The position numbers and the translations under genes are program-made. Positions 62,893 through 63,206 of a DNA stretch of 63,206 bases are shown here, one piece after another. This DNA is from Flavimaricola sp. (GTDB lineage: Bacteria > Pseudomonadota > Alphaproteobacteria > Rhodobacterales > Rhodobacteraceae), in the NCBI GenBank assembly GCA_029255105.1, contig JAQWWH010000039.1, positions 1-63,206 of the forward strand. Reading direction: 5' to 3'. Under the pieces are notes generated by a model that was not told the DNA's origin, did no database searches, and saw only the letters and a list, made by a program, of their open reading frames with translations. How positions within the stretch are numbered: position 1 is the stretch's first letter; each line of letters starts with the position of its first letter.

Positions 62893-63206
62893 ATGCAAAT
62901 AAATCAACATGCTAGATTATCCTGTGCCCCGATGATGGACTGGACCGACAGCCGGTGTCGGGTGTTTCACCGCGTCCTGTCACGTCAGGCCTTGCTCTAT
63001 ACCGAGATGGTCACGGCTCCAGCGGTCATCCATGGGGATCGTGACCGCCTGTTGGGCTTTGACCCGACCGAACATCCCTTGGCTCTTCAACTTGGCGGGG
63101 CTGATCCCGGGCAGCTGGGGCAGGCGGCCCGGATCGGGGCGGATTATGGCTATGACGAGATCAACCTGAACTGTGGTTGCCCGTCGGATCGCGTGCAATC
63201 GGGGTC
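62893..63206 (+). CDS. dusA: tRNA-dihydrouridine synthase A, 5' part (cut by window end)
   Basis: The frame from ATG 62893 begins [19 protein letters not shown] and continues [64 protein letters not shown], with the active-site cysteine in NCGCPS. DusA reduces uridine in tRNA D-loops using FMN and NADPH. The first ten codons and preceding bases are strikingly A/T-rich compared with the rest. This fits the element supplying a new 5' end to dusA after integration. The 3' part is outside the window. Confidence 0.92.
   Translation, partial: MQINQHARLSCAPMMDWTDSRCRVFHRVLSRQALLYTEMVTAPAVIHGDRDRLLGFDPTEHPLALQLGGADPGQLGQAARIGADYGYDEINLNCGCPSDRVQSG

Overview
The window is high-GC DNA of an alphaproteobacterium, most likely a Rhodobacteraceae (Roseobacter-group) aerobic anoxygenic phototroph. 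The basis is the gene repertoire (pcaQ/pobA/pcaHGC, TRAP transporters, xylFHGBA), the characteristic GC-rich intergenic hairpin repeats, and bacteriochlorophyll genes: an intact bchE, a frameshifted bchJ, a hemN interrupted by an amber codon, and a light-dependent protochlorophyllide reductase. No rRNA, tRNA or CRISPR array was seen. Layout: 1-9.8 kb holds the end of a di-haem peroxidase, a CRTAC1/FG-GAP protein coupled to a ROK regulator, and the divergent xylose operon xylFHGBA. 9.8-16.7 kb holds a PAS-GGDEF-EAL protein, a flavin-dependent oxygenase/aldo-keto reductase/flavin reductase operon, and a divergent GntR plus Gfo/Idh pair. 16.7-29.2 kb is aromatic catabolism: pcaCHG and pobA with divergent pcaQ, then a crotonase, a TRAP transporter, an SDR, a MarR regulator and an acyl-CoA dehydrogenase that look like CoA-dependent side-chain degradation. 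The light-dependent protochlorophyllide reductase follows. 29.5-31 kb is a two-component system wrecked by an internal deletion. 31.3-40.6 kb looks like a Crp/Fnr-controlled stress, redox and sulfur region: Crp-type regulator, SulP permease, cupin, DUF883 and holin-like proteins, YeeE/YedE transporter, MacAB-like export system and DUF302 protein. Several TGA-N6-TCA sites lie upstream of these genes. 40.7-46.8 kb is a homogentisate cluster: MarR, hmgA, fahA, an MBL-fold protein, an FAD hydroxylase and DUF2783. 46.8-50.6 kb is the translationally coupled bchE-bchJ-hemN operon, with a PpsR/CrtJ-type site overlapping an FnrL-like site upstream of bchE. 50.7-55.5 kb holds a cupin, a TetR/DUF418 pair with two matching operators, remnants of CDGSH and cytochrome b561 genes, and a LysR gene. 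55.8-62.9 kb is an integrated, decaying plasmid-like element next to the 5' end of dusA. It has a tyrosine integrase, a frameshifted DUF932 gene, an Xre/RES toxin-antitoxin pair, a ParB protein fused in frame to a Toprim-like tail, a DUF2493 protein and a membrane protein. How parts fit together: xylose is imported by XylFHG and converted to xylulose 5-phosphate by XylA and XylB. 4-hydroxybenzoate goes through PobA, PcaHG and PcaC, with pcaB and pcaD elsewhere. Homogentisate goes through HmgA and FahA. The most interesting observations are the light-dependent protochlorophyllide reductase, in a genome whose adjacent anaerobic tetrapyrrole operon is decaying, and a structured leader RNA with compensatory base changes found in front of two different genes of the dusA-linked element.
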